Source of the DNA: Pseudomonadota bacterium | Lineage (GTDB): Bacteria > Pseudomonadota > Gammaproteobacteria > Steroidobacterales > Steroidobacteraceae | DNA length: 39,012 bases | Assembly: GCA_021781775.1 (NCBI GenBank) | Contig: JAJXWE010000001.1 | Span: 1 to 39,012, forward strand | Direction of reading: 5' to 3' | In this document: one piece after another, positions 1 to 8,541 of the stretch | How positions within the stretch are numbered: position 1 is the stretch's first letter | Layout of the letters: each line of letters starts with the position of its first letter | Translations under genes and position numbers: made by a program | Notes under the pieces: generated by a model | The model's database searches: none | What the model saw: the letters and a program-made list of their open reading frames with translations, nothing else | What the model was told of the DNA's origin: nothing

Positions 1-9
1 TCCCGCGGC

Positions 10-38
10 TTGACGGGTCCGGTACGGACCGGTCTAAT
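10..38 (+). promoter_or_regulatory. sigma-70 promoter of tRNA-Phe
   Basis: TTGACG (10-15) and TCTAAT (33-38) are separated by 17 bases, each matching the sigma-70 consensus at 5 of 6 positions. Predicted transcription start is near 45, followed by a GC-rich discriminator (GCGGCCC), typical of stable-RNA promoters under stringent control. The spacer holds a small palindrome (GTCCG-GTA-CGGAC, 17-29). Confidence 0.75.
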
Positions 39-56
39 ACGCGGCCCACCTCCGGC

Positions 57-132
<76 letters not shown>

Positions 133-266
133 TCCCCCTCTTGTCCCCGCTTTGCTGCCCTCCCCTCCACTGCGCTGGAGTTTACGTAAGTAATTGATCT
201 ACAAAGGACAATTGGCGAGATCAGCTCCTAAGTCACTGACGCCAGACGCTTGACAGCACGGCCAAG

Positions 267-331
267 TTGGGGGCAACCTGCGGGGGCAAGTCGACGATTT
301 TGAGGCCCTGGGGGCAACTGCCCGGGGGCAG
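267..331 (+). repeat. four GGGGGCA direct repeats between tRNA and integrase
   Basis: Four same-orientation copies of a GGGGGCA core lie between the tRNA and the integrase: TTGGGGGCAAC (267-277), CGGGGGCAAG (281-290), CTGGGGGCAAC (308-318) and CCGGGGGCAG (322-331). They form two pairs. Position and spacing fit arm-type binding sites of the adjacent integrase, which would mark the att region of the element. This role is inference; the repeats themselves are plain. Confidence 0.6.
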
Positions 332-371
332 CTGAAAACCGTCTTCCAGGGGTATCGGAGGAGCGGACATC

Positions 372-1667
372 ATGCCAATCACTCACGTCGCCATCGTCAA
401 TGCGAAGCCGCGCGAGAAGCCCTACCGGCTCTTCGACGGCCGCGGGCTCTACCTCGAGGTCTCCCCCTCCGGCGGCCGCTGGTGGCGCTTCAAGTACCGC
501 TTCCAGGGCAAAGAGAAGCGGATGTCGTTGGGGGTCTTCCCCGAGGTGAGCATCAAGGAAGCCCGCGAGACGCTGGATGATGTACGCCGGCAGCTGCGGG
601 CCGGCGTCGATCCGGTCGAGGAGAGCAAGAAAAGGAAGCAGGGTATAGCGGCGAGCGCGCCACCGGCCGGCGATTCATTCGAGGCGGTCGCGCGTGAGTG
701 GTTCGCCAAGCATTCGCCGGCGTGGGCGCCTGGCCATGGGGACAAGATCATCCGGCGCCTCGAACTCAATGTCTTCCCCTGGCTCGGCGCCAAGCCCATT
801 GCCGGCATCAAGCCCCTCGAGCTCCTCGGCGTCATCCAGCGCATTGAGCAGCGCGGCGCCAACGAGACGGCCCATCGCGCCCTTCAGAACTGCGGACGGG
901 TGTTCCGATACGCCGTGGCGACCGGTAGGGCGGAACGCGACATCACGCGCGACCTGATCGGCGCGCTCGCACCCGTGATCGAGCGACATCATGCGAGCAT
1001 CGTCGAACCCCAGGCGGTGGGGGCGTTGCTGCGAGACATCGATGGCTACGCTGGCTCCGTGGTCGTGCGCTGTGCACTACGGGTCGCGCCGCTCGTCTTC
1101 GTCCGGCCCGGTGAGCTCAGGATGGCAGAGTGGTCCGAGTTCAACCTCGATGAGGGGGAGTGGAGGATTCCGGCGGCGCGCATGAAGATGAGAGCGCCGC
1201 ACTTCGTTCCGCTGTCGACTCAGGCGGTGGAGATTCTGCGGGAGCTCCACCCGTTGACCGGCGACGGCCGGTATGTATTCCCGGGTGAGGCGAACCGCAG
1301 TCGGCCCATGAGCAACAACACGGTCAACGCCGCGCTCCGCAGGCTCGGCTACTCAAAGCGCGAGATGACCGGCCACGGCTTCCGGAGCATGGCCTCGACA
1401 CTGCTCAATGAGCAGGGTTGGCACCCGGACGCGATCGAGCGGCAGCTGGCGCACCAGGAGCAGAACGAGATCCGTGCGGCGTACAACTACGCCAAGCACC
1501 TGCCGGAGCGGCGAAAGATGATGCAGGCGTGGGCGGACTATTTGGATCTACTCAAACGCACCGACGTACAAAATCCAAAGAGGACGGTGCCGGACGGTAA
1601 GTCCCAGAACCCGCAGGTTTCCGATCGCCACCAAGGGAGATGTGAGCGAACGGTACGGCTCTCATGA
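372..1667 (+). CDS. P4-type tyrosine integrase
   Basis: 431-residue site-specific recombinase that would integrate or excise an element at the neighbouring tRNA-Phe. Residues 1 to about 90 form the DUF4102-type N-terminal domain (LFDGRGLYLEVSPSG, then SLGVFPEVSIKEAR). A SAM-like core-binding domain follows, then the catalytic domain from about 205. Catalytic residues are visible: Arg245 in FVRPGELR, the HxxR box His335/Arg338 (HGFRS), the late histidine in RQLAHQEQ and the nucleophile Tyr371 in AAYNYAK, so the enzyme looks intact. The ATG follows a CGGAGGAG ribosome site. The last 40 or so residues (after DLLKRTD) extend beyond the usual family end and look unstructured. The gene sits right after tRNA-Phe and its GGGGGCA repeats, the usual layout of P4-like integrases. 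Confidence 0.93.
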   Translation: MPITHVAIVNAKPREKPYRLFDGRGLYLEVSPSGGRWWRFKYRFQGKEKRMSLGVFPEVSIKEARETLDDVRRQLRAGVDPVEESKKRKQGIAASAPPAGDSFEAVAREWFAKHSPAWAPGHGDKIIRRLELNVFPWLGAKPIAGIKPLELLGVIQRIEQRGANETAHRALQNCGRVFRYAVATGRAERDITRDLIGALAPVIERHHASIVEPQAVGALLRDIDGYAGSVVVRCALRVAPLVFVRPGELRMAEWSEFNLDEGEWRIPAARMKMRAPHFVPLSTQAVEILRELHPLTGDGRYVFPGEANRSRPMSNNTVNAALRRLGYSKREMTGHGFRSMASTLLNEQGWHPDAIERQLAHQEQNEIRAAYNYAKHLPERRKMMQAWADYLDLLKRTDVQNPKRTVPDGKSQNPQVSDRHQGRCERTVRLS

Positions 1668-1818
1668 AAGATCCCGCAAAGAGCCCAACGTTTTCCGCGA
1701 CGTCCACGCAGTCTCAGGGAAGGGCGCGGTGGGGTCACGATAGAGTCCGAGGAAACTCATCGCTATCGACTGACCCTCGCGCAGCACCGTCGCCGAATAG
1801 TTTGAAACTGAAAGCCGT

Positions 1819-2646
1819 ATGGCCAGTCTGCGCGCGCTGCTGATCGATCTGGACGGGGTGGTTTACGAGGACGATCGCCTGGTGCCCGGTGCGCTTGAGG
1901 CGCTGAGCCGGCTTCGGGAGGAGTCAGTGCCTCATCTGTTCGTTACCAATACGTCCTCGAAGGCGCGAGGGGAATTGGCGACAAAGCTTGCCAATTTTGG
2001 GGTTGCGGCGGACGAGGAGCAGATCATCACGCCTACGGCAGCCGCCGCCGAGTGGATCATTCGCGAAGGCCATGAGCCGGCAGCATTGTTCCTGCAGTCA
2101 TCCGCACGGCGAGACTTCGCTGGCGTGCGCTCGCTGCCGTTTGACGCCGAAGTCGGGGCCGGGAGCGTCGTCATCGGGGATCTCTGTTCGGCCTGGACCT
2201 TCGCCGAACTCAATCGGGCATTCCGTCTGCTGATGGATAATCCCAGGGCACCGCTGGTCGCGCTCGGTCGTACGCGCTACTGGTTGGCCTCCGATGGTCT
2301 TCGTCTCGACGTGGGACCCTTCGTGGCCGCGCTTGAGGAAGCCTCGGGCCGTGCGGCGGTGGTGCTGGGCAAGCCAGCGCCGGAGTTCTTCGGGATCGCT
2401 CTTCAACAGCTTGGCATTTCCGCGGAAGAGGCGGCAATGGTGGGCGATGATATTCATACGGACGTCGGAGCCGCGCTGCGCATCGGCATGAAGGGTGTGC
2501 TGGTGCGTACCGGAAAATTCCGCAATTCCGATCTTGAAACACCGGTCAGCCCAGACGCGGTGTTGAAATCCATCGCGGAGCTGCCTCACTGGTGGCGCAT
2601 GCACAACTCTTATCCGCGTCCTGGCCAAAGGTCAAGGTTCCCGTAG
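1819..2646 (+). CDS. HAD-IIA family phosphatase (LHPP/NagD-like)
   Basis: 275-residue haloacid-dehalogenase-type hydrolase of subfamily IIA, which includes NagD and the LHPP-type phosphohistidine/pyrophosphate phosphatases. Motif I is LIDLDGVVYE with Asp10 as nucleophile and Asp12 as acid. Motif II is FVTNTSS at about 41-47. The motif III lysine is in VVLGKPAPEFF and motif IV is MVGDDIHTDVGAA. The region between motifs II and III is the C2-type cap that determines substrate. All core residues are present and the length is normal, so it should be active as a cytoplasmic Mg-dependent phosphatase; the substrate cannot be read from sequence. It stands alone, 150 bases after the integrase, and faces the AraC gene. 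No clear terminator is visible in the 260 bases between them. The start is the first ATG, with only a weak AAAG ribosome site. Confidence 0.85.
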   Translation: MASLRALLIDLDGVVYEDDRLVPGALEALSRLREESVPHLFVTNTSSKARGELATKLANFGVAADEEQIITPTAAAAEWIIREGHEPAALFLQSSARRDFAGVRSLPFDAEVGAGSVVIGDLCSAWTFAELNRAFRLLMDNPRAPLVALGRTRYWLASDGLRLDVGPFVAALEEASGRAAVVLGKPAPEFFGIALQQLGISAEEAAMVGDDIHTDVGAALRIGMKGVLVRTGKFRNSDLETPVSPDAVLKSIAELPHWWRMHNSYPRPGQRSRFP

Positions 2647-2906
2647 AATGACTTCGGACGCTGACCGGACGCGAAGCGCGGCAAGTCCGACGGGAAAGGG
2701 GCGAGCCCGTAAGCGTTCTGCTTCGCAAAGTCCGCTCGGACACGGGCGTGCCGGATTCGTTGAGCTTGACAAGTCGCGAAGCGACCTAGCATTGTCTGTA
2801 GAGGGACTTCGCTGCTGCGTGTCACTGTCACTCCGGGCACAGCTTGCGTCCGATCCCGGGCAAGCGCATGGAGGATTTGATCAGCCCGCCGCACACGGCG
2901 CGATAG

Positions 2907-3929
2907 TCACGCCGAGGCGGGTGGCGGCAGCCGAATCGTCGCCAATGACGCGCACGATGCAAGTCCCTGATACCGTCGGTGAGCTTGCGAGGGTAGCTCA
3001 CCGAAAAGACCCCGGTAATCCCGGGAGAAGTATCCCAAGTGCCAGAAGCCGAAGTGCATGGCCGCATCCGTCACCGAAGGGGCCGCGCGCAGCATGCGGC
3101 GCGCCCCATCGAGGCGTACGGCGCGCAGGAACTCGTGCGGACTCGATCCCAGAGTATTCTCGAAGCAATACTGCAAGGTCCTGCGGCTGACCCCCACCAC
3201 TTTGCAGATCTCGGCGATCGATAACGGCTCGCATGAGCGGGCCTGGACTAGGTCGCGAACCCGCGCCACGATTTGCCAGCGCCGCCGCTCGCGTGCCGCC
3301 GACTCATGATCGAAGCGTGAGTCGAGCAGCAACCGCGCCACATTCGACAGGATACTCTTCCTGAGCGTAGCGCGCAGCGAGGGATCGCTCGCCAATCGCG
3401 CGGATCGGGTCGCCAAGTCCGTAACTGCCACGACGAACTGTCGCATTGCATTACAGCTCGCCTCGCCCACTCCGGCAACGTGCGCCCTTGAAAGCGCCGG
3501 GACGAGCCGGTCCCGATCCTCGCCACCGAGCAGATCCAGAAGCGCATCGCGCGGAACGGCAATACCGCTCATTATCAGTCCTGGTGGCGAACGGAATTCA
3601 AAACCGTCCCGTCCCGAAAACACGAATACTGCTGCTTGGGGCACCCTGGTCCCACAGAACACGGCAGGTGCGGTCATCCTCAGCGGTAGACCCACCGCGA
3701 TTACGTCCTGTCCGAGCATTCCTCCCTGCAGGAGTGATTGGCTGGTGGACTCTATGAACAGACGGATCTCGTCGAGACAGCTCTCCGTCAGTGTGCCGGC
3801 GAACCGACCCGGCGAGAGTTGCAGGTAGCTTTGGTTCCAACCAGTTAGCAGCGCCGCCTGCTCGTCGGCGTCGCTGCTGTTCGCCGTCCGCAGCGTGAAA
3901 TCCCCGGTTAGCTCTTGAGGCTGCGACAT
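2907..3929 (-). CDS. AraC-family regulator, EutR-like
   Basis: 340-residue transcription factor. The C-terminal 100 or so residues hold two helix-turn-helix motifs of the AraC/XylS type (SIAEICKVVGVSRRTLQYCF, then VTDAAMHFGFWHLGYFSRDY and LFGELPS). From memory, these line up closely with E. coli EutR, the ethanolamine/B12-responsive activator, which has VSRRTLQ, DAAMQWGFWHLG and LF.E.PS at the same places. The N-terminal sensor domain also shares the EutR-like pattern EQAALLTGWNQSYLQLSPG followed by F.G. and a downstream LDEIRLF. The regulator lies downstream of the MFS gene on the same strand, 240 bases away. A EutR-like protein near an ethanolamine-type permease and a gamma-glutamyl ligase supports ethanolamine or a derivative as inducer; B12 dependence is not established. 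Confidence 0.85.
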   Translation of the reverse strand: MSQPQELTGDFTLRTANSSDADEQAALLTGWNQSYLQLSPGRFAGTLTESCLDEIRLFIESTSQSLLQGGMLGQDVIAVGLPLRMTAPAVFCGTRVPQAAVFVFSGRDGFEFRSPPGLIMSGIAVPRDALLDLLGGEDRDRLVPALSRAHVAGVGEASCNAMRQFVVAVTDLATRSARLASDPSLRATLRKSILSNVARLLLDSRFDHESAARERRRWQIVARVRDLVQARSCEPLSIAEICKVVGVSRRTLQYCFENTLGSSPHEFLRAVRLDGARRMLRAAPSVTDAAMHFGFWHLGYFSRDYRGLFGELPSQAHRRYQGLASCASLATIRLPPPASA

Positions 3930-4169
3930 TTGACTGAAAGCCGTTCACGGAATTCCCGTACCCCCGGGGTGTCTAACCGTGCAGCCATCTGTAGTCTGGG
4001 CCATCGGCGGCGTGAGATCAAGAAGCGCCCACCGAGAGACGTTAGCGGACATCGGATATGAATCGACGCGACATTACGCAAATTGGACAAGTAGATCTGG
4101 ATGCTTGCGGTAAGGAAAGCACGTCCTATGATCGCAAAGTCCAGCATAGGCAATGCAGTGGCCCCCGAA

Positions 4170-5516
4170 CTACTCGCAGCGATCCGCAATGGATAGCCTC
4201 CGGTTCTCTGGCCCAGAGGAGGCTCGCGGTTCCACCTGAATGGCTTCAAGACCATGACCGCGGGGACTGGATTCGCGCCGCCAGAGCAGCACCACTGAGA
4301 CGAACGCAACGGAGCTCAATATGCCAAAGTACCACAGCATTGCGTCATAGCCGCTTGGATGTGCAGGTCCAGCATGCGCACGGTCGGCGATCCATCCGGC
4401 GGTGATGTTGCTCAGCGCAAGACACAGGTTGAGCATCATGTCGGTGAAGCCGAAGGCGGTGCCGAGCCGGCGAGGCTCCACCAGCATGGCGGTCGCCGGC
4501 CAGATGATCGCGGGCACGACCGAGAAGCTGATTCCCATGAGCGCCGTCGAGATCCACAGGCTCCAGTGGGTGGTGCCGAGAATCAGGAACACCAGGGGCA
4601 TCAGCAGCGCTCCGATCACCATCATGAGCGAGCGGCGACCGAACCGGTCGGCAAGGTAACCAAACACCGGGGTGGCGAAGATGGCCGCGAAGAACACCCA
4701 GCTGTTGGTGAGCCCGGCCTGCTGCAGCGTTAGGTCCTTTGCATCCTGGAAGTACTCGATCGCAAAGGTGCTGCGGAACGGGAAGAACACCGACGCGAAC
4801 AGTACATTGAGACCCAGGATGTACCAGAAGGACAGATCGAAGCTCAGCAGGTCCGACCAGCGCAGGTACTTGGCGGGCGCCACGGGTGCGAGCCGTCCGG
4901 CCCTTCGCGCGGAACGGTCGACCAGACGGTAGATCTGCGCCGCGACGAAGCTCACCGCGGTCAGCAACGTTGCGAGCCAGAGCGGGGACTGCCAGCCGTG
5001 CAGATAGACAGCATGCGCCCAGTCCGGCGAGGTATCGGCGGCGTAGGAGCCGATCCTGGCACAGCTGAAGAACAGCGCCATGGCCAGCGCCGCCTGCTTC
5101 CCGGAGAACCACTGGGCGACGCCGGCCAGCAAGGCGACGAACAGGGTCTCCTCCGCGATTCCGAATATCATCCGTCCGAGCACCATGACCGCGTAGGGTT
5201 TGCCAACGGCGGTCAGCGCCGCTCCTCCAAGACACAGCGCCGCCGTCCAGGCCGCGACCCGGGCCGGTCCCAGGCGATCGATCAGTATGCCGCCCAGCAG
5301 CACCGTGATGGCATTCGGCAGGCTGAGCATCGCATTGAGAAACCCGATCTGCGCTTGGCTGAAGCCGCGCTCGGTGTGCAGGAGACTCGCGATCGGAGCG
5401 ATGGCATCGAATTCGTAGTAGCAGCCCGCGATCGCCAGGCTGATGAGAGCCAGCACTCCCCAGCGGGAAAGGGGGCGTTCGGCGAACGGATCGGACGTTT
5501 CCGCCGCGGCGCTCAA
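4170..5516 (-). CDS. MFS transporter
   Basis: 448-residue major facilitator with 12 predicted membrane helices in two halves. A-motif-like loops are visible: GGILIDRLGPARVAAW after helix 2 and GYLADRFGRRSLMMV at the matching place of the second half. The overall pattern (FDAIAPIASLL near the start, SLPNAITVLLGG) recalls MFSD1-like organic-solute carriers rather than drug pumps. Its ATG overlaps the stop of the upstream FAD oxidoreductase by four bases (ATGA), so the two are translationally coupled and probably handle the same compound. The substrate is unknown; a small organic acid or amine breakdown product would fit the neighbouring malate synthase. The tail after the last helix is hydrophilic and about 35 residues long. 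Confidence 0.88.
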   Translation of the reverse strand: MSAAAETSDPFAERPLSRWGVLALISLAIAGCYYEFDAIAPIASLLHTERGFSQAQIGFLNAMLSLPNAITVLLGGILIDRLGPARVAAWTAALCLGGAALTAVGKPYAVMVLGRMIFGIAEETLFVALLAGVAQWFSGKQAALAMALFFSCARIGSYAADTSPDWAHAVYLHGWQSPLWLATLLTAVSFVAAQIYRLVDRSARRAGRLAPVAPAKYLRWSDLLSFDLSFWYILGLNVLFASVFFPFRSTFAIEYFQDAKDLTLQQAGLTNSWVFFAAIFATPVFGYLADRFGRRSLMMVIGALLMPLVFLILGTTHWSLWISTALMGISFSVVPAIIWPATAMLVEPRRLGTAFGFTDMMLNLCLALSNITAGWIADRAHAGPAHPSGYDAMLWYFGILSSVAFVSVVLLWRRESSPRGHGLEAIQVEPRASSGPENRRLSIADRCE

Positions 5517-6880
5517 CGGATGCGAGCCCCCTGGCGCATCAGTTCCTTCTGCACTTCACCGACGTCGAGTCGATCAAAGGATTGGCCGGAGCGCACCGAG
5601 ATCGCCGCCGCAGCACCCGCGCCCTGGCCGCTCACAGCGCAGCACATCATGTTTCGCACGGCGGCATGCGAGATCCGATCGCCGCCGATCGAACGTCCAG
5701 CCACCAGCAGGTGTCCGACACCCTTCGGCACCAGCGCGCGGTACGGCACGTGGAAGTAGCGCCCCGTGGTCGGCAGGATCAGCACTCCATAGCCGTCGAT
5801 GAACTCCGGGAAAATGCCGATGGCATCGCCGAAGCGGGCCTCTCCACGCACGTCCTCTCCGGTCATGTTGTAGAGCGCATCGATCTTGCGTGTGTCGCGC
5901 ACTCCGAGCGTCATGCCGAAGTTGCGCAGCTTCGCCTGCTCGCAGCCGGGCATGAAGTGCTTGAGCGCCTCGATGGCATGGATCGCCTGGCGCCGCCCTT
6001 CGATCTCGGCGGCCGTGAGATCGTTGGCGTCCGTACCGTCGACGTTCGCCAGATGAATGATGTTCAGATAGGTCAGGTCCCCCTGGTCGGTGACGCTGCC
6101 CCAAGTCCCCGCGAGCGTGCTCAGCTTCGCCGGGATCAGCCCCGCTTCCACGGCGCGCTTGAACGGCTTGCGCAGGAATGGGGAAAACAGCTCGTCTTCC
6201 TTGCCGCTCGTCTCAATGTCCCATTCGCTGTTGCCGGCCCAGTCGCGATAGGTCTGCGGATCGGCCTTGACCTGCTCGAGAAAGCGGACCTTGTTTACAC
6301 CGGCCATGGAGAACATGACCGAGGCGGCCATCATCTGCTCACGCGGGCTTTTGTGCACTGCGGCCCCAGCGCGGGCCGCCACATCCGCATCCCCAGTCGC
6401 ATCGATCACGCGCTTGGCCAGCAACGCTTCGCGCCCGGACTTGCTTTCCGTTATGACGCCGCGGATCAGGCCATCCTCCACGATCGGCGCCACGCAAAGC
6501 CGATGCAGAAACGGCGTGATGCCGGCTTCTTCGATCAGCACGTCCGCGACGTACTTGAACATCTCGGCATCCAGGGCATGACTGTCGGACTGAGGCTCGG
6601 GAGTGGCCGCTCCCATGGCCTTCGCCCGCTGCTCGAGCTCGATGCCGATTCCTTCGCAGTCCACGGTCTGCTGGTGGCGGTACCAGGCGAAGCCTTCTAC
6701 GCCGACCTGGGTGATGTTGCCGCCGAAGCAGCCGTAACGGTCAAGGAGCGCAGTGCGCGCCCCGGCACGGGCGGCGGCCAACGCCGCCGAGAGGCCGCCA
6801 GGGCCGCTGCCGATCACCAGAACCTCTGTCTCGTGAATCACATCGACACTGCGGGCGGGCTCGGGAATTTGCTTAGGCAT
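5513..6880 (-). CDS. FAD-dependent oxidoreductase (FAD_oxidored type)
   Basis: 455-residue flavoprotein. The N-terminal Rossmann fingerprint is VLVIGSGPGGLSAALAAARA at about residues 16-35, followed by LLDRYGCFGGNITQVG. This arrangement is typical of the PF12831-type FAD-dependent oxidoreductases. A second nucleotide-binding stretch, RVIDATGDADVAARAGA, lies mid-protein, and the C-terminal GHLLVAGRSIGGDRISHAAVRNM closes the FAD site. No signal peptide is seen, so it should be cytoplasmic. The family acts on diverse organic acids and rarely has assigned substrates. It is coupled by overlap to the MFS gene and lies 47 bases after malate synthase on the same strand. A role in producing glyoxylate or another 2-carbon intermediate for malate synthase is possible but unproven. 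No strong ribosome site precedes the ATG. Confidence 0.85.
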   Translation of the reverse strand: MPKQIPEPARSVDVIHETEVLVIGSGPGGLSAALAAARAGARTALLDRYGCFGGNITQVGVEGFAWYRHQQTVDCEGIGIELEQRAKAMGAATPEPQSDSHALDAEMFKYVADVLIEEAGITPFLHRLCVAPIVEDGLIRGVITESKSGREALLAKRVIDATGDADVAARAGAAVHKSPREQMMAASVMFSMAGVNKVRFLEQVKADPQTYRDWAGNSEWDIETSGKEDELFSPFLRKPFKRAVEAGLIPAKLSTLAGTWGSVTDQGDLTYLNIIHLANVDGTDANDLTAAEIEGRRQAIHAIEALKHFMPGCEQAKLRNFGMTLGVRDTRKIDALYNMTGEDVRGEARFGDAIGIFPEFIDGYGVLILPTTGRYFHVPYRALVPKGVGHLLVAGRSIGGDRISHAAVRNMMCCAVSGQGAGAAAAISVRSGQSFDRLDVGEVQKELMRQGARIR

Positions 6881-6927
6881 AGGGTGGTAGTGTGGATTAT
6901 CGGTTGATGGATTCGAAGACCGGCGGA

Positions 6928-8541
6928 TCAGGTTGCCGCCTCTTCCGGCAGTGCTTCGTACAGCGGCAACGTTAGGAACTCGGTGAAGTCCGGCTCGAGA
7001 CTCAGACGTTCGAATATGCGCGCCGCTTGCATATAAGTCCCGGTCGGTGCACCTGTGGCCTCAATCACAGACTCGACTCGCCGCAGCTCCTCGGGGACGA
7101 GAGCGCGCACCAGGCTTGCGTCCACCTTGCGGCCGTCGTCGAGCACTCCCTTGGGGCTGTGCACCCACTGCCAGACCTGCGAGCGGGCGATCTCGGCGGT
7201 CGCTGCATCCTCCATGAGATTATGGATCGGCACGCAACCGGTGCCGGCCAGCCAGCTGCCGATGTAATGGATCGTCACGTTGATGTCGTTGCGCAGCCCC
7301 GCCTCGGTGATTGGCCGCTCGGGCCGGAAATCCAGCAGGTCCGCCGTGGCGCACCGCCCTTCGGGCACACGTTCACGCTGGTGCGGGCGCGTGCCGAGCA
7401 CCTTGACGAACTCATCGAGCGCAAGCGGCACCAGGCCCGGATGGGCCACCCAGCTGCCGTCGAATCCGTCGCGCGCGTCGCGCGCCTTGTCGTGGCGTAC
7501 GCCAGCAAGTGCCCGCTCATTGGCGGCCGGATCGTTCTTGATTGGAATGAGCGCGCTCATGCCACCGATCGCGGGCGCCCCGCGGCGGTGGCAGGCCCTG
7601 ACCAGCTCGAGCGCATAGGCGCGCATGAACGGCGCCTCCATCGTCACCTGGCCGCGGTCGGCCAGACAGAAATCCCGCCGCCTGCTGAATTTCTTGATGG
7701 CACTGAAGATATAGTCCCAGCGCCCGGCATTCAGCCCGGCGGAGTGTTCCCGCAGCTCGTAGAGGATTTCGTCCATTTCGAACGCGGCGAGCACCGTCTC
7801 GATCAGCACCGTGGCCTTGATGGTGCCCGAGGGCACCCCAAGTGCGGCTTGCGCGGCGAGGAACACCTCGTTCCACAGGCGCGCTTCCCGATGGTTCTCG
7901 AGCTTCGGCAGGTAGAAATACGGTCCCGCGCCCCGCGCGAGCTGTTCATGTGCGTTGTGAAAGAAGGCGAGCGCGAAGTCGAACAGCGCGGCAGAGACCC
8001 TCTGGCCGTCGATCGTCACGTGGCGCTCGTCCAGATGCCAGCCGCGCGGGCGGATCTGCAGTGTTGCGACTGCCTGATTCAGATGGTAATTCTTCGTGCC
8101 GCTCTCGAAGGTGATCACGCGCCGCACCGCGTCCTTGAGATTGATCTGCCCCTGCACCTGATTGCGCCAGCTCGGCGTGCTGGAGTCCTCGAAGTCGGCC
8201 ATGTACGAATCAGCTCCCGAGTTCAGCGCATTGATCATCATCTTGCGCTCCACGGGACCGGTGATCTCCACGCGCCGCCGCTCGAGCGCCGCCGGCAGCG
8301 GCGCGATGCGCCAGTCGCTTTCGCGGATCGCATGCGCCTCGGGGAGAAAATCCGGCAGCTCGCCGGCATCGATACGCTGCTGGCGACTCACGCGTGCGGC
8401 AAGAAGTTCGCGCCGCCGCGGCTCGAAGCGCCGGTGCAGCTTGGCGAGAAACGCCAACGCTTCGTGACTCAATATCTCATCGAATCGCGGCTCAAGCGGC
8501 CCTTCGATGCGCATACCATCGGGAATTTTTCTATTGGTCAT
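6928..8541 (-). CDS. aceB: malate synthase A
   Basis: 537-residue malate synthase, which condenses glyoxylate with acetyl-CoA to give malate and CoA. The family signature is present as REHSAGLNAGRWDYIFS, and other conserved blocks are GADSYMADFEDSSTPSW, IGSWLAGTGCVPIHNLMEDA and QVWQWVHSPKG. The length matches the A-type enzyme (about 530) rather than the 720-residue G type. A GAGG ribosome site lies about 6 bases before the ATG. No isocitrate lyase gene is in the window, so glyoxylate may come from another source, such as glycine or glycolate, rather than the classic shunt. It is first in a minus-strand unit with the FAD oxidoreductase and MFS transporter and is divergent from the TonB receptor across a long control region. 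Confidence 0.95.
   Translation of the reverse strand: MTNRKIPDGMRIEGPLEPRFDEILSHEALAFLAKLHRRFEPRRRELLAARVSRQQRIDAGELPDFLPEAHAIRESDWRIAPLPAALERRRVEITGPVERKMMINALNSGADSYMADFEDSSTPSWRNQVQGQINLKDAVRRVITFESGTKNYHLNQAVATLQIRPRGWHLDERHVTIDGQRVSAALFDFALAFFHNAHEQLARGAGPYFYLPKLENHREARLWNEVFLAAQAALGVPSGTIKATVLIETVLAAFEMDEILYELREHSAGLNAGRWDYIFSAIKKFSRRRDFCLADRGQVTMEAPFMRAYALELVRACHRRGAPAIGGMSALIPIKNDPAANERALAGVRHDKARDARDGFDGSWVAHPGLVPLALDEFVKVLGTRPHQRERVPEGRCATADLLDFRPERPITEAGLRNDINVTIHYIGSWLAGTGCVPIHNLMEDAATAEIARSQVWQWVHSPKGVLDDGRKVDASLVRALVPEELRRVESVIEATGAPTGTYMQAARIFERLSLEPDFTEFLTLPLYEALPEEAAT

Noticed and set aside
267..331. GGGGGCA repeats as a CRISPR array
   Set aside because: Units are only about 10 bases with irregular gaps and lie at an integrase att region; no cas genes are present.
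2773..2785. GTCGC-GAA-GCGAC mini hairpin between the HAD and AraC genes as a terminator
   Set aside because: The stem is only 5 bp and no T-run follows; too weak to call.
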